Below are positions 34,858-43,946 of a stretch of DNA of 64,000 nt, piece by piece (within the stretch, counting starts at the first letter, position 1; every line of letters starts with the position of its first letter). The notes beneath the pieces are model-generated. The model saw only the letters and a program-made list of their open reading frames with translations. It did not search any database and was not told where the DNA came from. Made by a program: the position numbers and the translations under genes. This DNA comes from Shouchella clausii (GTDB lineage Bacteria > Bacillota > Bacilli > Bacillales > Bacillaceae_D). Location: the NCBI RefSeq assembly GCF_001598215.1, contig NZ_BCXJ01000006.1:1-64000 (forward strand), in the 5' to 3' direction.

Positions 34858-36243
34858 CTAGCTGACTATTTGCTTACTCGTTCGTTTAGCTTGCTGTCGT
34901 TCTTGCAAACGGACTTTCTTAAATTTTTCAGTTTCGCTGACAATCACATTAGAGAGCAATAACAATCCGATTAAGTTTGGAATCGCCATAAGACCATTAA
35001 AGATATCAGCAATATCCCAGACAATTTGCACGCTTGTACCAGCGCCAATCATAACGACAATCACAAAAATAACTTTGTAAATAATTGTATTTTTATCGCC
35101 AAATAAATAGCCAAAGCATTTTTCACCATAATAAGACCAGCCAATAATCGTCGAATAGGCGAAAAAGATAATGCCAAATACAACAATATAATTGCCTACG
35201 CCAGGGAGGAAAAGTTCAAATGCTTCCCCTGTAATGAGCGCTTGGTCATCACTTGGTCGGCCTATGTACAAGCCGCTTAAAACAACCGTCAATCCTGTAA
35301 TTGTACAGACAATAATTGTATCAAGAAATGTACCTGTCATTGATACAAGCGCTTGTCGGCCAGGATAATCCGTTTTTGCGGCAGCGGCAGCAATTGGCGC
35401 TGACCCAAGGCCTGCCTCATTTGAAAAGACACCGCGTGCAATCCCATAACGAATCGCCATGCCAATCGTGCCTCCTAACGCGGCATCTGTGTTAAAGGCT
35501 TCGCGGAATATTGTCGCAAACGCTTCAGGCACTTGTGTAATATTCATCATGATAATAATTAAACCGCCAGCCAAATAAAAGAGCGCCATAAATGGGACAA
35601 ATATAGCAGTTACACGGCCAATACCTTTAATTCCTCCTAGCAACACCAAGCTTGTCAATACCATTAAAATAAAGCCCGTTACCCATGGATTAACGTCAAA
35701 ATTGGTTGCCAATGAGCTTGCCACTGTATTGGATTGTGTCATATTGCCAATGCCAAAAGACGCCAAACAACCAAACAATGCAAACAAAACAGCAAGCCAT
35801 TTCCAGCCTAACCCTTTTTCAATATAGTACATCGGCCCGCCAGATATTTCGCCTTTATGGTTGACGACGCGGTATTTGACAGCTAGAATGGCTTCCCCAT
35901 ACTTGGTCGCCATACCAAATGAGGCGGCTACCCACATCCAAAAAAGAGCGCCAACGCCTCCTAAAAGAATCGCCGAAGCCACACCTGTCATATTGCCGAT
36001 GCCAAGTGTCGCCGCCATGGCGGTCATTAATGACTGAAAATGGGAAATATCACCTTGTCCACTCTTTCCTTTCTTTTTGTTTCTGCCAAACGTCAATTTT
36101 AATGCATAAGGCAAGTCCCTAATTTGCAAAAAACGAAGCCTGACCGTTAAATAAATCCCTGTTCCTACAATGAGGAACAAAGTGATAGGTCCCCATACTA
36201 CATTATTAATTGCATCGACTATGCCACTAAAACTCACAAACAT
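34858..36243 (-). CDS. Sodium:alanine/glycine symporter (AgcS family)
   Basis: 461 residues with about 11 membrane segments. Family signatures are visible: SLMTAMAATLGIGNMTGVA, KYGEAILAVKYR, SGGPMYYIEKGLG and GVFSNEAGLGSAPIAAAAA. It imports alanine, glycine or glutamine with Na+, which suits an alkaliphile with a sodium economy. B. subtilis has several paralogues (AlsT, GlnT, YrbD); I cannot choose among them. A TATAAT (minus strand of 36298-36303) lies just upstream. Confidence 0.92.
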   Translation of the reverse strand: MFVSFSGIVDAINNVVWGPITLFLIVGTGIYLTVRLRFLQIRDLPYALKLTFGRNKKKGKSGQGDISHFQSLMTAMAATLGIGNMTGVASAILLGGVGALFWMWVAASFGMATKYGEAILAVKYRVVNHKGEISGGPMYYIEKGLGWKWLAVLFALFGCLASFGIGNMTQSNTVASSLATNFDVNPWVTGFILMVLTSLVLLGGIKGIGRVTAIFVPFMALFYLAGGLIIIMMNITQVPEAFATIFREAFNTDAALGGTIGMAIRYGIARGVFSNEAGLGSAPIAAAAAKTDYPGRQALVSMTGTFLDTIIVCTITGLTVVLSGLYIGRPSDDQALITGEAFELFLPGVGNYIVVFGIIFFAYSTIIGWSYYGEKCFGYLFGDKNTIIYKVIFVIVVMIGAGTSVQIVWDIADIFNGLMAIPNLIGLLLLSNVIVSETEKFKKVRLQERQQAKRTSKQIVS

Positions 36244-36320
36244 GCCCCCTTTTGTCGATTTTTTTCTTTTTAAATTGAATAAATTTAGTTTAGTGAAATT
36301 ATACGCGGAAGTCTACTATA

Positions 36321-36354
36321 AAAAAAACCAATTTCGCTATTTAAGCGAAATTGG
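36321..36354 (-). terminator. Terminator of acyP
   Basis: CCAATTTCGCT/AGCGAAATTGG with a five-base loop, followed on the minus strand by TTTTTTTATAG. It is close to the symporter's promoter. Confidence 0.88.
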
Positions 36355-36366
36355 CGAACAATCGCG

Positions 36367-36639
36367 TTAATAGATAGTTGAAAAACGCGCCTCCTTTTCT
36401 TTTTGGGGAATTTCCTTCTTCTCCATGTGTTCAACTTTTGCAAAATGGTTACCCTGACCGACTTTCGTTAAAAACCGTTCAATTTCAGTCTCCTCACCTT
36501 GGACTTGGATGACAACGGAACCTTCTGGGCGATTTTGGACTGTGCCAGTTACGCTATATTGGCTCGCTGTCAGTTCCACAAAAGCGCGAAAACCGACACC
36601 TTGCACTCTTCCTGTTACTTCAACTTCATACCGTTTCAC
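36367..36639 (-). CDS. acyP: Acylphosphatase
   Basis: 90 residues. The phosphate loop GRVQGVGFR with its catalytic Arg and the later GTVQNRPEGSV with the catalytic Asn are intact. It hydrolyses acyl-phosphates such as carbamoyl- or acetyl-phosphate. Start is GTG 36639 (read as Met, then KRYEVEVTG) after AAAGGGGGAG; the upstream ATG at 36684 lies before this site. Confidence 0.92.
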   Translation of the reverse strand: MKRYEVEVTGRVQGVGFRAFVELTASQYSVTGTVQNRPEGSVVIQVQGEETEIERFLTKVGQGNHFAKVEHMEKKEIPQKEKEARFSTIY

Positions 36640-36830
36640 AATCTGCTCCCCCTTTACCGATTTGCTTGATTGTACCATACCCATTTACCGAAACAAAAAA
36701 CGTCGCCCAAATTGCCGCAAACGCTTTCAATTGTTTCGATTTTGTGATAGCATAAATGTACACAAAACAGACACAATATTGACATCTATTGTTCACAAAG
36801 ATGGAATACTTGGGAAAGGAGTGGTTCATA

Positions 36831-37112
36831 ATGGATTTGTTTTTCGCCTATATGTTTGTCGCCAGCGCGACGCCATTATTTCTGTGGCTGGAACACCGAA
36901 AAATTGCCCTTGCCAGCATTCCGTTTATCATTGTCATGTGGGTGCTAGCCCTTGCTCACATTTTTGAAGGATTTTTATTCGACCTTCACCACTCTGCTTT
37001 TGTCACGGCGTTTCTTGTCAACGTCTTTATCGCCCATTTTGCTGCCCTTGTTCTTTATGTTTACCCACACTTCCGCAGCAAATCAAGGCGTTTTACACAG
37101 TCCACTGAATAA
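36831..37112 (+). CDS. Small membrane protein, three helices
   Basis: 93 residues with three predicted membrane segments (about 2-18, 25-45, 53-78) and a basic tail (RSKSRRFTQ). I do not recognise its family. The ATG at 36831 follows GGAAAGGAG; a longer frame from 36789 has no site. It is convergent with the qox operon and shares its terminator. A few histidines (LAHIFEG, DLHHSAF, FIAHFAA) lie in or near the membrane, but a cofactor role would be speculation. Confidence 0.75.
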   Translation: MDLFFAYMFVASATPLFLWLEHRKIALASIPFIIVMWVLALAHIFEGFLFDLHHSAFVTAFLVNVFIAHFAALVLYVYPHFRSKSRRFTQSTE

Positions 37113-37150
37113 AAAAAGCGCATTCCAGCAATGGGAATGCGCTTTTTTTT
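37111..37150. terminator. Bidirectional terminator at the end of qoxABCD
   Basis: GCGCATTCC/GGAATGCGC, with seven As before and eight Ts after the stem, serves both the 36831 gene and qoxD. Confidence 0.94.
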
Positions 37151-37463
37151 AAATGTGGCCCGTTCTCAGGACAAGATAAGAGCCAATTACAATAATCACC
37201 GCAATGATAATGGCAAACCATGTGTGACCAACTTGCACGTAACCTGCTTTGCCTTCACCTATATGCATAAACATATGAAGCTGTACTGTCATCTGGATAA
37301 AGGCAAACACAAAGACAATAATGATTCGTACGTCCCATGCCAAATTTGTTTGCGACATGACCCATACTGCTAGTAGCGTGAGGACAATCGAGAGCACAAA
37401 GCCAATCACATGTTTCCAAGGAAAACCGTGGTGGTTGGCTGCTGTTTCTTTTTCCTGTGCCAT
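37149..37463 (-). CDS. qoxD: Cytochrome aa3 quinol oxidase subunit IV
   Basis: 104 residues with three membrane helices. HGFPWKHVIGFVLSIVLTLL and FAFIQMTVQLHMFMHIGEG match QoxD/CtaF-type subunits; the context and quinol-type QoxA decide for qoxD. It is thought to help assemble the oxidase. One base separates its start codon from the qoxC stop codon. Confidence 0.92.
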   Translation of the reverse strand: MAQEKETAANHHGFPWKHVIGFVLSIVLTLLAVWVMSQTNLAWDVRIIIVFVFAFIQMTVQLHMFMHIGEGKAGYVQVGHTWFAIIIAVIIVIGSYLVLRTGHI

Positions 37464-38078
37464 TTACACCCACTCCATTCCTAGCAAATATACGCCGGTA
37501 AAGATCATAATCCATACAACATCTAAAAAGTGCCAATACAAGCTAGCAATGAAAAATTTAGACGTTGTCCGCGGCGTAAACCCGCGTTTTAGCATTTGAA
37601 TCGCCAACAACACAATCCAGCCGATACCAATCGAGACATGCAAGCCGTGTGTGCCAAGAAGCACAAAGAATGTTGACCAATGGGCGCTTGCCGACAAGGT
37701 CGCCCCTTCATGAACATAATGGATAAACTCGTATATCTCAAAGCCAACAAACCCAAGGCCTAATAAAAGCGTCAAACCAATCCAAACGAGCGTTTGTTTC
37801 ATTCTGCCGGCCCGCATTTCATGGATGGCGATCCCACAAGTAAACGAACTTGTCAAAAGCAGGAACGTCATGATTAACACCAGGTTTAAATCAAACAGTT
37901 CCGCTGACGGCACTGCCCCAGCATTTCTGTCAACGAGGACAAAATACGAGGCGAACAGCGTTGCAAACAAAGCGAATTCAGCGCCAAGAAAAATCCAGAA
38001 ACCTAGGATATTGTTGCGGCCTTCAGATGATTGATATTCAAGTGGTTCGTTTGGATTTATCGTTTCATGTGATGCCAC
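37464..38078 (-). CDS. qoxC: Cytochrome aa3 quinol oxidase subunit III
   Basis: 204 residues with five membrane helices. GFWIFLGAEFALFATLFASYF and the GTHGLHVSIGIGWIV and YWHFLDVVWIMIF motifs are typical of subunit III of heme-copper oxidases. Third gene of the operon, immediately after qoxB. Confidence 0.94.
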   Translation of the reverse strand: MASHETINPNEPLEYQSSEGRNNILGFWIFLGAEFALFATLFASYFVLVDRNAGAVPSAELFDLNLVLIMTFLLLTSSFTCGIAIHEMRAGRMKQTLVWIGLTLLLGLGFVGFEIYEFIHYVHEGATLSASAHWSTFFVLLGTHGLHVSIGIGWIVLLAIQMLKRGFTPRTTSKFFIASLYWHFLDVVWIMIFTGVYLLGMEWV

Positions 38079-38081
38079 GTT

Positions 38082-40025
38082 TTACGCCTCCCTCGCTTTA
38101 TTTTCAATTTCTGTAATTTCTTCTACACTTACATAATACCCGTCGTTGTAATCAAAGGAGCGGATGATCATGCAAATGAAAATTCCAATACCGCCTAGAA
38201 TCGCAAGCGGGAACCAACTAAATACGAGGGCAAAGGAAGCAATGAACATCATCAAACTCATTACTGGTCCAAGCCATGTATTGCTCGGCATATGGATTTT
38301 CTGGTAATTCGTGTCGGCATTCGGATCAATGCCTTTTTCTTTCATATCCCAGAGAGCATCACGTTCTGATACCTCAGGGACTTTTGCAAAGTTGTAAAAT
38401 GGCGGTATTGCTGAAGACGTTGCCCACTCCAATGTGCGGCCGTCCCATGGATCGCCAGTTGTATCGCGTTTTTCGTAACGCCAGCTGTAGTAAATATTAT
38501 AGACGAACAACGCAAATCCGATCGCCATCATGAAAGCGCCCGCTGTGGAGATCGCATTAAGCGAAAACCAATTGTCGGATTCCAAGTATGTGTAAATCCG
38601 CCGCGGCATGCCGTCAAGCCCGAGAAAATACTGCGGGAAAAAGCAGATATTGAAACCGATCATGAAAATCCAAAAGACCCATTTGCCGATTTTTTCGTTC
38701 AAACGATGGCCAAACATTTTCGGATACCAGTAAACCAAACCAGCAAAGCAGGCAAACACCGTTCCGGCAATAAGGACATAATGGAAATGGGACACGAGAA
38801 AATACGTGTTGTGGTACTGGTAATCGGCTGCTGCCATAGCCAACATCACGCCTGTGACCCCGCCGATTACAAAGTTCGGGATAAAGCCAAGCGACCAAAG
38901 CATCGGCACCGTTATTCTAATTTTTCCTTTGTGTAGCGTAAAGAGCCAGTTAAAGATTTTGACACCTGTCGGAATCGAAATCGCCATTGTTGTAATCGAG
39001 AAAAACGAGTTAACAGCCGCGTTATTCCCCATTGTAAAGAAGTGGTGAACCCATACAAGGAAACTTAAAAACGAAATGATCACAACGGAAGCGACCATCG
39101 CATTATAGCCAAACAGCTTTTTGCGCGCAAACGTTGAAATAATTTCTGAAAAAATCCCAAATGCAGGGAGAATAACAATATACACTTCAGGGTGGCCCCA
39201 AATCCAGAATAAGTTGGCCCATAGCATATCAAGGCCTTGACCTTGCAGGGTAAAGAACGCCGATCCAAACAGACGGTCAAATGTCATCATTGCTAGCGCT
39301 ACAGTCAACACTGGAAAGGCAAGGACAATAATCATTGATGTGATTAAAACCGTCCATGTAAACATCGGCATTTTCATTAGCGTCATGCCTTTAGTGCGCA
39401 TTTTAAAGATCGTGACGATAAAGTTGATCCCTGTGGCCAGCGTTCCGATACCGGAAAGCTGAAGACCGAGCGCATAAAAGTTTTGACCGACGCCAGGGCT
39501 GAAATCATTCGAAGCAAGTGGAAAGTAAGACGTCCATCCTGCCGCTGGCGAACCGCCAATGATAAAGGAAATATTAAAAAGTGCCATTCCAAAAAAGAAT
39601 GTCCAAAAACTTAAATTGTTCAAGAATGGAAATGCAACGTCGCGTGCGCCGATTTGCAGCGGTACGACCACGTTCATTAAACCAATAAGGAAAGGCATCG
39701 CCATGAAAATAATCATGATTGTGCCATGCGTCGTAAAAATTTCATTGTAATGCTGGCTGTTTAAAAACGTCATGCCTGGGGCAGTCAATTGCAAACGCAT
39801 CATCATCGCGTCGACGCCACCCCGGAAAAGCATTAACAAAGCACACGCAATGTACATAATCCCAATCTTTTTATGGTCAACGGATGTGATCCAGTCCGTC
39901 CAGAGCACTTTCCATTTTTTAAAATAAGTAAGGGCGACAATTGCAATTATACTTGATAAGGCAATGGAAATTTGCGCACCAAGTATAAGCGGGTCTCCCG
40001 TTACTATAAATTCATCCCATCTCAA
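38082..40025 (-). CDS. qoxB: Cytochrome aa3 quinol oxidase subunit I
   Basis: 647 residues, about 14 membrane segments. The heme-copper site is complete: low-spin heme His in FTTHGTIMI, the CuB/Tyr cross-link motif [15 protein letters not shown], the VHHFF pair and SHFHYVL. The first helix and C-terminal extension match QoxB rather than CtaD. It reduces oxygen to water and pumps protons. The central gene of qoxABCD. Confidence 0.96.
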   Translation of the reverse strand: MRWDEFIVTGDPLILGAQISIALSSIIAIVALTYFKKWKVLWTDWITSVDHKKIGIMYIACALLMLFRGGVDAMMMRLQLTAPGMTFLNSQHYNEIFTTHGTIMIIFMAMPFLIGLMNVVVPLQIGARDVAFPFLNNLSFWTFFFGMALFNISFIIGGSPAAGWTSYFPLASNDFSPGVGQNFYALGLQLSGIGTLATGINFIVTIFKMRTKGMTLMKMPMFTWTVLITSMIIVLAFPVLTVALAMMTFDRLFGSAFFTLQGQGLDMLWANLFWIWGHPEVYIVILPAFGIFSEIISTFARKKLFGYNAMVASVVIISFLSFLVWVHHFFTMGNNAAVNSFFSITTMAISIPTGVKIFNWLFTLHKGKIRITVPMLWSLGFIPNFVIGGVTGVMLAMAAADYQYHNTYFLVSHFHYVLIAGTVFACFAGLVYWYPKMFGHRLNEKIGKWVFWIFMIGFNICFFPQYFLGLDGMPRRIYTYLESDNWFSLNAISTAGAFMMAIGFALFVYNIYYSWRYEKRDTTGDPWDGRTLEWATSSAIPPFYNFAKVPEVSERDALWDMKEKGIDPNADTNYQKIHMPSNTWLGPVMSLMMFIASFALVFSWFPLAILGGIGIFICMIIRSFDYNDGYYVSVEEITEIENKAREA

Positions 40026-40058
40026 CGGTAAATCCCCTCTCTTCCGTTGTTTGCGCCA

Positions 40059-41039
40059 TTACTCATCATCCAATTCCACTTTGTATGTTCTTGATGTGTC
40101 AATTGGCTGCGTCAGTTTTGGCATTTCATACGCTTTGCCTTCTCTCGAATGCGGATTAAGTGGCTCATATCCAAGTTCTGCACTTTTCTCAAGCGCGTAT
40201 GTCGGATCATAAGCATGGTTGACATACTCAAGATGTGTCGAAGAAAATGTCATTTCTTCAGCATGACCTGGAACCATTAGATGTGCATATTCTTCTTCTG
40301 ACAATGGTGGCGCTTCTGCTTGCACTTCTTCCACCCATGAATCATAGCTTTCATCTGTTACCGCATTAACAAGGAACCGTTGCTCCGTAAATCCTTCGCC
40401 TGTAAAGTTTGCATTGCGGCCATTGTACGTGCCTGGTTCACTAGCCATTAAAAACAATTCTGTTTCCATGCCAGACATGCTGTATTTTTGTCCACCAAGC
40501 TGCGGTACCCAGAACGATGCCATTGAATCTGCTGAAGTCAATTTGAACTGGACTGGACGATCAACAGGGATATTTACATAATTGACCGTTTCAATATTTT
40601 CCTCTGGATAGCTAAAGATCCATTTCCAGTTTACGCTTGTTGCATGAATGACAAGCGGATCAACTTGGACGCTGCCTTCAGCCACTTCAGGAGCTTCTTC
40701 CAAATTATAAATGGTTATGACAGTTGGCACAGAAAGAATGGTGACAATAATAATTGGAATAATCGTCCAAATAAATTCCAACTTGTGGCTACCCTCAATT
40801 GACGGATCATAATTGTCATTGTTTCCTCGGTCACGGTACTTGACAATCATAACTGTAAGCAAAACAAACACGACTAAAACAATGAAAATCATAAACCAGA
40901 TTGATAGCATGATCAAATCGCTTTGCTGTTCCGCTACAGGACCTTGTGGGTCAAGGACCGTCAAATTCCCACAACCACTCAGAAAGAGACCGACCATCGC
41001 TAGAGCAATCCATTTAAAGACTTTCGATGGTGTACGCAA
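40059..41039 (-). CDS. qoxA: Cytochrome aa3 quinol oxidase subunit II (lipoprotein)
   Basis: 326 residues. Signal peptide with lipobox LFLSGC (Cys23), two membrane helices, then the cupredoxin domain. The CuA ligands are gone: where cytochrome c oxidases have CxxxC the sequence reads FTGEGFTEQ, so this is a quinol oxidase. Residues ASFWVPQLGGQKYSMSGM are QoxA-like. The start is TTG 41039, six bases after AAAGGTG; the ATG frame from 41132 has no signal peptide. First gene of the operon. Confidence 0.93.
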   Translation of the reverse strand: MRTPSKVFKWIALAMVGLFLSGCGNLTVLDPQGPVAEQQSDLIMLSIWFMIFIVLVVFVLLTVMIVKYRDRGNNDNYDPSIEGSHKLEFIWTIIPIIIVTILSVPTVITIYNLEEAPEVAEGSVQVDPLVIHATSVNWKWIFSYPEENIETVNYVNIPVDRPVQFKLTSADSMASFWVPQLGGQKYSMSGMETELFLMASEPGTYNGRNANFTGEGFTEQRFLVNAVTDESYDSWVEEVQAEAPPLSEEEYAHLMVPGHAEEMTFSSTHLEYVNHAYDPTYALEKSAELGYEPLNPHSREGKAYEMPKLTQPIDTSRTYKVELDDE

Positions 41040-41292
41040 TAAAATCACCTTTCTTTTGGCAAAATAACTAATTGTTGCATGTATACTTTGTGAAGCAGAA
41101 ACCAGCAACATAGCTGTACTCCATCCTACCACTTTCGCCTAAAAAATGCGCTGCTATTAAAGCGGTTACCAACAATTATCATAAATTCGACAAAAAATAG
41201 TTGAGAAGCAGACACAACTTTCCCAAACTTTTCTTGTTAACCAATCATGCCTTTCCCTTTTTTTGTCCATACTAAACGTAAGGAGTGATAAT

Positions 41293-41544
41293 ATGAATGA
41301 TCCATATTTATGTCCAAAGTGCAAAACCAACCGGACACGGTTCCACCGCATCGTTCAACAAGCCGAACCTGTCAAATTAAGCCCACAAACTGGTGAAATC
41401 GTTGAAACGTACAACGAAGATTCACTTGATGCCTTCCATATGCCTTACAGAGGGCCATCGATTCGCATCCAATGCGGGGCGTGTGGGTTAAACGAGGCTG
41501 AAGACACGTTTGTCGCTTTTGCGCGAAATAATCAGTTTCAATAA
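41293..41544 (+). CDS. Small zinc-ribbon-like protein
   Basis: 83 residues. Cysteine pairs CPKC (near residue 7) and CGAC (near 65) suggest a zinc ribbon split by about 55 residues. I do not recognise the family; a DNA- or RNA-binding role would be a guess. Start ATG 41293 follows GTAAGGAGTG. The end (FQ, stop) lies in a terminator stem shared with the convergent esterase gene. Confidence 0.75.
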   Translation: MNDPYLCPKCKTNRTRFHRIVQQAEPVKLSPQTGEIVETYNEDSLDAFHMPYRGPSIRIQCGACGLNEAEDTFVAFARNNQFQ

Positions 41545-41578
41545 AAACCAGCCCGATAATATGGGCTGGTTTTTATTG
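41539..41578. terminator. Bidirectional terminator with both stop codons in the stem
   Basis: A perfect 16-bp stem (CAATAAAAACCAGCCC) with an eight-base loop. The CAATAA at each end gives both convergent genes a final Gln codon and stop. Confidence 0.94.
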
Positions 41579-42739
41579 AAATGCTTGGATCATTTGCTTA
41601 AACAATACGTACACACCAATCACATACGCTTCTGCCTCATCCCGCCAAGAATCACGGCCGTCGATCACTTCAACTGCAAATGGCTGGCTATTTTGGGGCT
41701 CAGGCAATTTCTCGTTTAACGCTTCTTTCAAAAAAGCCGCCGCTGAGTGCAGCCCTTTATCGCCTCGCTCCATCACTTCATAGAAAGAGATAAAGCCGTG
41801 CATCACTCCATTAAACCGCTGTGCTTGTACATAGATCCCTTCATTATACAAACGTTTTGCCAAAGCTTCCCCTTCATCGCGCAACGGATCAAACTCGCCT
41901 GTTATGACAAGCGTGCTCGGCATCATCGACACATCTTCGGCATTAAGAGGCGATGTGTAAGGCGATGCCCAATCCGCTTCATTTGGCGCATACGATTGCT
42001 GCGCCATTTCCATAACAGCACGGGACAAAAAATAAAAGCCGCTTGCATACATGTCACGTGACGGGAACTCCGCATCTTCAAAAGTAGCCAGCGGGTAAAG
42101 GAGCGCTTGCCCCGACAAGGCAGGACCGCCCTCTTCTCCAGACATGATGGCAACAGCCGCAGCAAGGTTTCCTCCAGCGCTATCGCCAGCTACTGCAAGC
42201 CTATCCCCATCGCCGTCTAAAACGTCTGCATTCTCATAGACCCAGGTAAGGGCATCATAGCTATCGTTTACTGCTGTAGGAAAAGCATACGTCGGAGCAA
42301 GGCGATAAGCTGGGGCAACCACAATAGCACCAGTTCGGGCCGCAAGCGAACGGATAATATTATCATGAGTATCCAAGTCGCCGTAGCCTTCCAAAAATGC
42401 GCCTCCATGATAGTAGACAATGATCGGGTGTGGCCCCGCAGCGATAGGCTGATAAACGGTTGCTGGAATGTCTCCCCCATCCCTAGTCGGAATCGTGACT
42501 CGATGATGTTCAATCGTTGGCGGCGCCTTGACTGCTAATAAAGCAGGCGCCTCCAGTTTCCCTTCAGGCAAAAGCCGATTGTTGACGGCGTGAAGCAACA
42601 CAGCCGTTTTCGGAGGCACTTTTCCCGCTTCTGTGTAACGCCAGCTTTGTACAAAAAAAATCGAGATTAAGCTGATTGTAACGACTGCCAAAGCCAAAAA
42701 CGCTACTCCTTTTATTACAGATTTGGAAAACCTCTCCAT
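41573..42739 (-). CDS. Membrane-anchored alpha/beta hydrolase (HSL-type esterase)
   Basis: 388 residues. One N-terminal membrane anchor (about 10-32), then a hormone-sensitive-lipase-type hydrolase: oxyanion motif YYHGGAF, nucleophile GDSAGG, acid in EFDPLRDEG and His in NGVMHGFISF. It likely hydrolyses short acyl esters outside the membrane. The start follows GGAAGGAGG. The extra C-terminal 50 residues beyond the hydrolase core are not recognised. It is 17 bases after msrA, same direction. Confidence 0.88.
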   Translation of the reverse strand: MERFSKSVIKGVAFLALAVVTISLISIFFVQSWRYTEAGKVPPKTAVLLHAVNNRLLPEGKLEAPALLAVKAPPTIEHHRVTIPTRDGGDIPATVYQPIAAGPHPIIVYYHGGAFLEGYGDLDTHDNIIRSLAARTGAIVVAPAYRLAPTYAFPTAVNDSYDALTWVYENADVLDGDGDRLAVAGDSAGGNLAAAVAIMSGEEGGPALSGQALLYPLATFEDAEFPSRDMYASGFYFLSRAVMEMAQQSYAPNEADWASPYTSPLNAEDVSMMPSTLVITGEFDPLRDEGEALAKRLYNEGIYVQAQRFNGVMHGFISFYEVMERGDKGLHSAAAFLKEALNEKLPEPQNSQPFAVEVIDGRDSWRDEAEAYVIGVYVLFKQMIQAFQ

Positions 42740-42756
42740 GCGTGCCTCCTTCCTGA

Positions 42757-43293
42757 CTACCTCGCTTTGTTTCCTTTCCAGTTCGTTGCGATAAATTCGT
42801 CTCTTCCGCTTTGCGCGCGGTCTTGCTTATACGCCTTTGGCTGCTTTTTATAAAAATCTTGATGCTCTTCCTCGGCCCGATAAAACGTGGACGCAGGAAG
42901 AATCGCAGTGACAATTGGCTTGTTAAAACGGCTGCTGTTGTTTAATTCTGCTTTCGAAGCTTCCGCTAACCGCTTTTGTTCTTCTGTATAATAAAAAATA
43001 GCCGTCCGGTACTGGCTTCCACGATCATGGAATTGGCCGCCGTCATCTGTTGGGTCAATTTGCGGCCAGTACAGCTCAAGCAACTTGCTGTAAGGAAACA
43101 GCTCAGGATCATACGTAATCTCTACAACTTCATAATGTCCAGTTTCGCCGGTTTTTACTTGTTCATAAGTTGGATTTTTCGTGTCTCCGCCTGAATAGCC
43201 TGACACAATTGCTTTTATGCCTGGCAGCTCATCAAACGGCTGAACCATGCACCAAAAACAGCCTCCTGCAAACATTGCTTTCTCGATTGCCAT
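42757..43293 (-). CDS. msrA: Peptide methionine sulfoxide reductase MsrA
   Basis: 178 residues with the catalytic GGCFWCMVQPF motif, SGYSGG, and the C-terminal QDFYKKQPKAYKQDR region. It reduces methionine-S-sulfoxide in proteins. The ATG at 43293 (MAIEKAMFAGGCFWC) has GGGGAATAGGA upstream; a GTG at 43320 would add nine basic residues. It is probably cotranscribed with the esterase gene. Confidence 0.94.
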   Translation of the reverse strand: MAIEKAMFAGGCFWCMVQPFDELPGIKAIVSGYSGGDTKNPTYEQVKTGETGHYEVVEITYDPELFPYSKLLELYWPQIDPTDDGGQFHDRGSQYRTAIFYYTEEQKRLAEASKAELNNSSRFNKPIVTAILPASTFYRAEEEHQDFYKKQPKAYKQDRAQSGRDEFIATNWKGNKAR

Positions 43294-43364
43294 TCCTATT
43301 CCCCATTTCTTCCTTTTCACAAAGGCATATCTATTATTTCACGTTAAAATGTCGCCTGTAGTGG

Positions 43365-43676
43365 CTACTGTTCGCGATTGACTTGTTGTTCGTATTCAAA
43401 TTCGATTTCGTCCTTCTTACGACTATATTTCACCCGTACAAGCTGATCTTTAAAATACCAGCTATCTTGTTCTTCAATAAAAAACAAAAAACCGCCCTCT
43501 TCATACACGACAGCCGGTTCAGTTGGTTCCGTTTGGCTCATCCCCATTGAAAAACCGCTTTGTAAGGATCCACAGCCACCGTAGCGTCCATAAAAACGAA
43601 TCGGGACAGGTTCTTCTGCTTCCGAAAACTCTTGTTTAAACCAATTTATTGCAGGTTTTGTAACCTTAATTTCCAT
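43365..43676 (-). CDS. yneR: HesB-like Fe-S protein, YneR family
   Basis: 103 residues of the HesB/IscA-related YneR family. It opens EIKVTKPAINWFKQEF and has RFYGRYGGCGSLQSGFSMGM, with one conserved Cys rather than the three of true A-type carriers. A role in iron-sulfur cluster handling is suggested by family only. Single gene with GGAGGCTAACTAG before its ATG. Confidence 0.87.
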   Translation of the reverse strand: MEIKVTKPAINWFKQEFSEAEEPVPIRFYGRYGGCGSLQSGFSMGMSQTEPTEPAVVYEEGGFLFFIEEQDSWYFKDQLVRVKYSRKKDEIEFEYEQQVNREQ

Positions 43677-43830
43677 CTAGTTAGCCTCCTTGTAGAGTCT
43701 TGCTTTGTCTTTCTATCATACCAAGATTTTTGATGACCGTCCAAAATCCAGCTTTTAGCGGCCTATTTTTTTGCGTAAGGGAAACTTTTTTGCGCAAGAG
43801 AATAAACTGTTTGAAAAGGAGTGACACAGC

Positions 43831-43938
43831 ATGTTTGTTAAAAAAAATCCTTACTTTTATGCATGCCTCCTCCATAAAGCCGGCCTTATTACAACTGAGC
43901 AGCTTGAATTACTAAAACCAAAAAAGCGAATCCGTTAA
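43831..43938 (+). CDS. Basic microprotein, 35 residues
   Basis: MFVKKNPYFYACLLHKAGLI, then a helix with TTEQLELLK, ending KPKKRIR. The ATG has a strong AAAAGGAGTG site nine bases upstream. No family recognised. Its stop codon lies in the terminator of convergent cheV. A 64-codon minus-strand frame overlaps (43681-43875) but has no ribosome site. Confidence 0.6.
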   Translation: MFVKKNPYFYACLLHKAGLITTEQLELLKPKKRIR

Positions 43939-43946
43939 ACGGACTC
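43921..43946 (-). terminator. Terminator of cheV
   Basis: On the minus strand GAGTCCGTTTAACGGATTC forms a hairpin followed by GCTTTTTTGG. It also covers the stop codon of the 35-residue gene. Confidence 0.75.

Noticed and set aside
36509-36967. 152-codon frame across acyP and the next gene
   Set aside because: Antisense to acyP and out of frame with the supported small membrane gene.
43681-43875. 64-codon minus-strand frame overlapping the 35-residue gene
   Set aside because: No ribosome site on this strand, whereas the plus-strand gene has a strong one.
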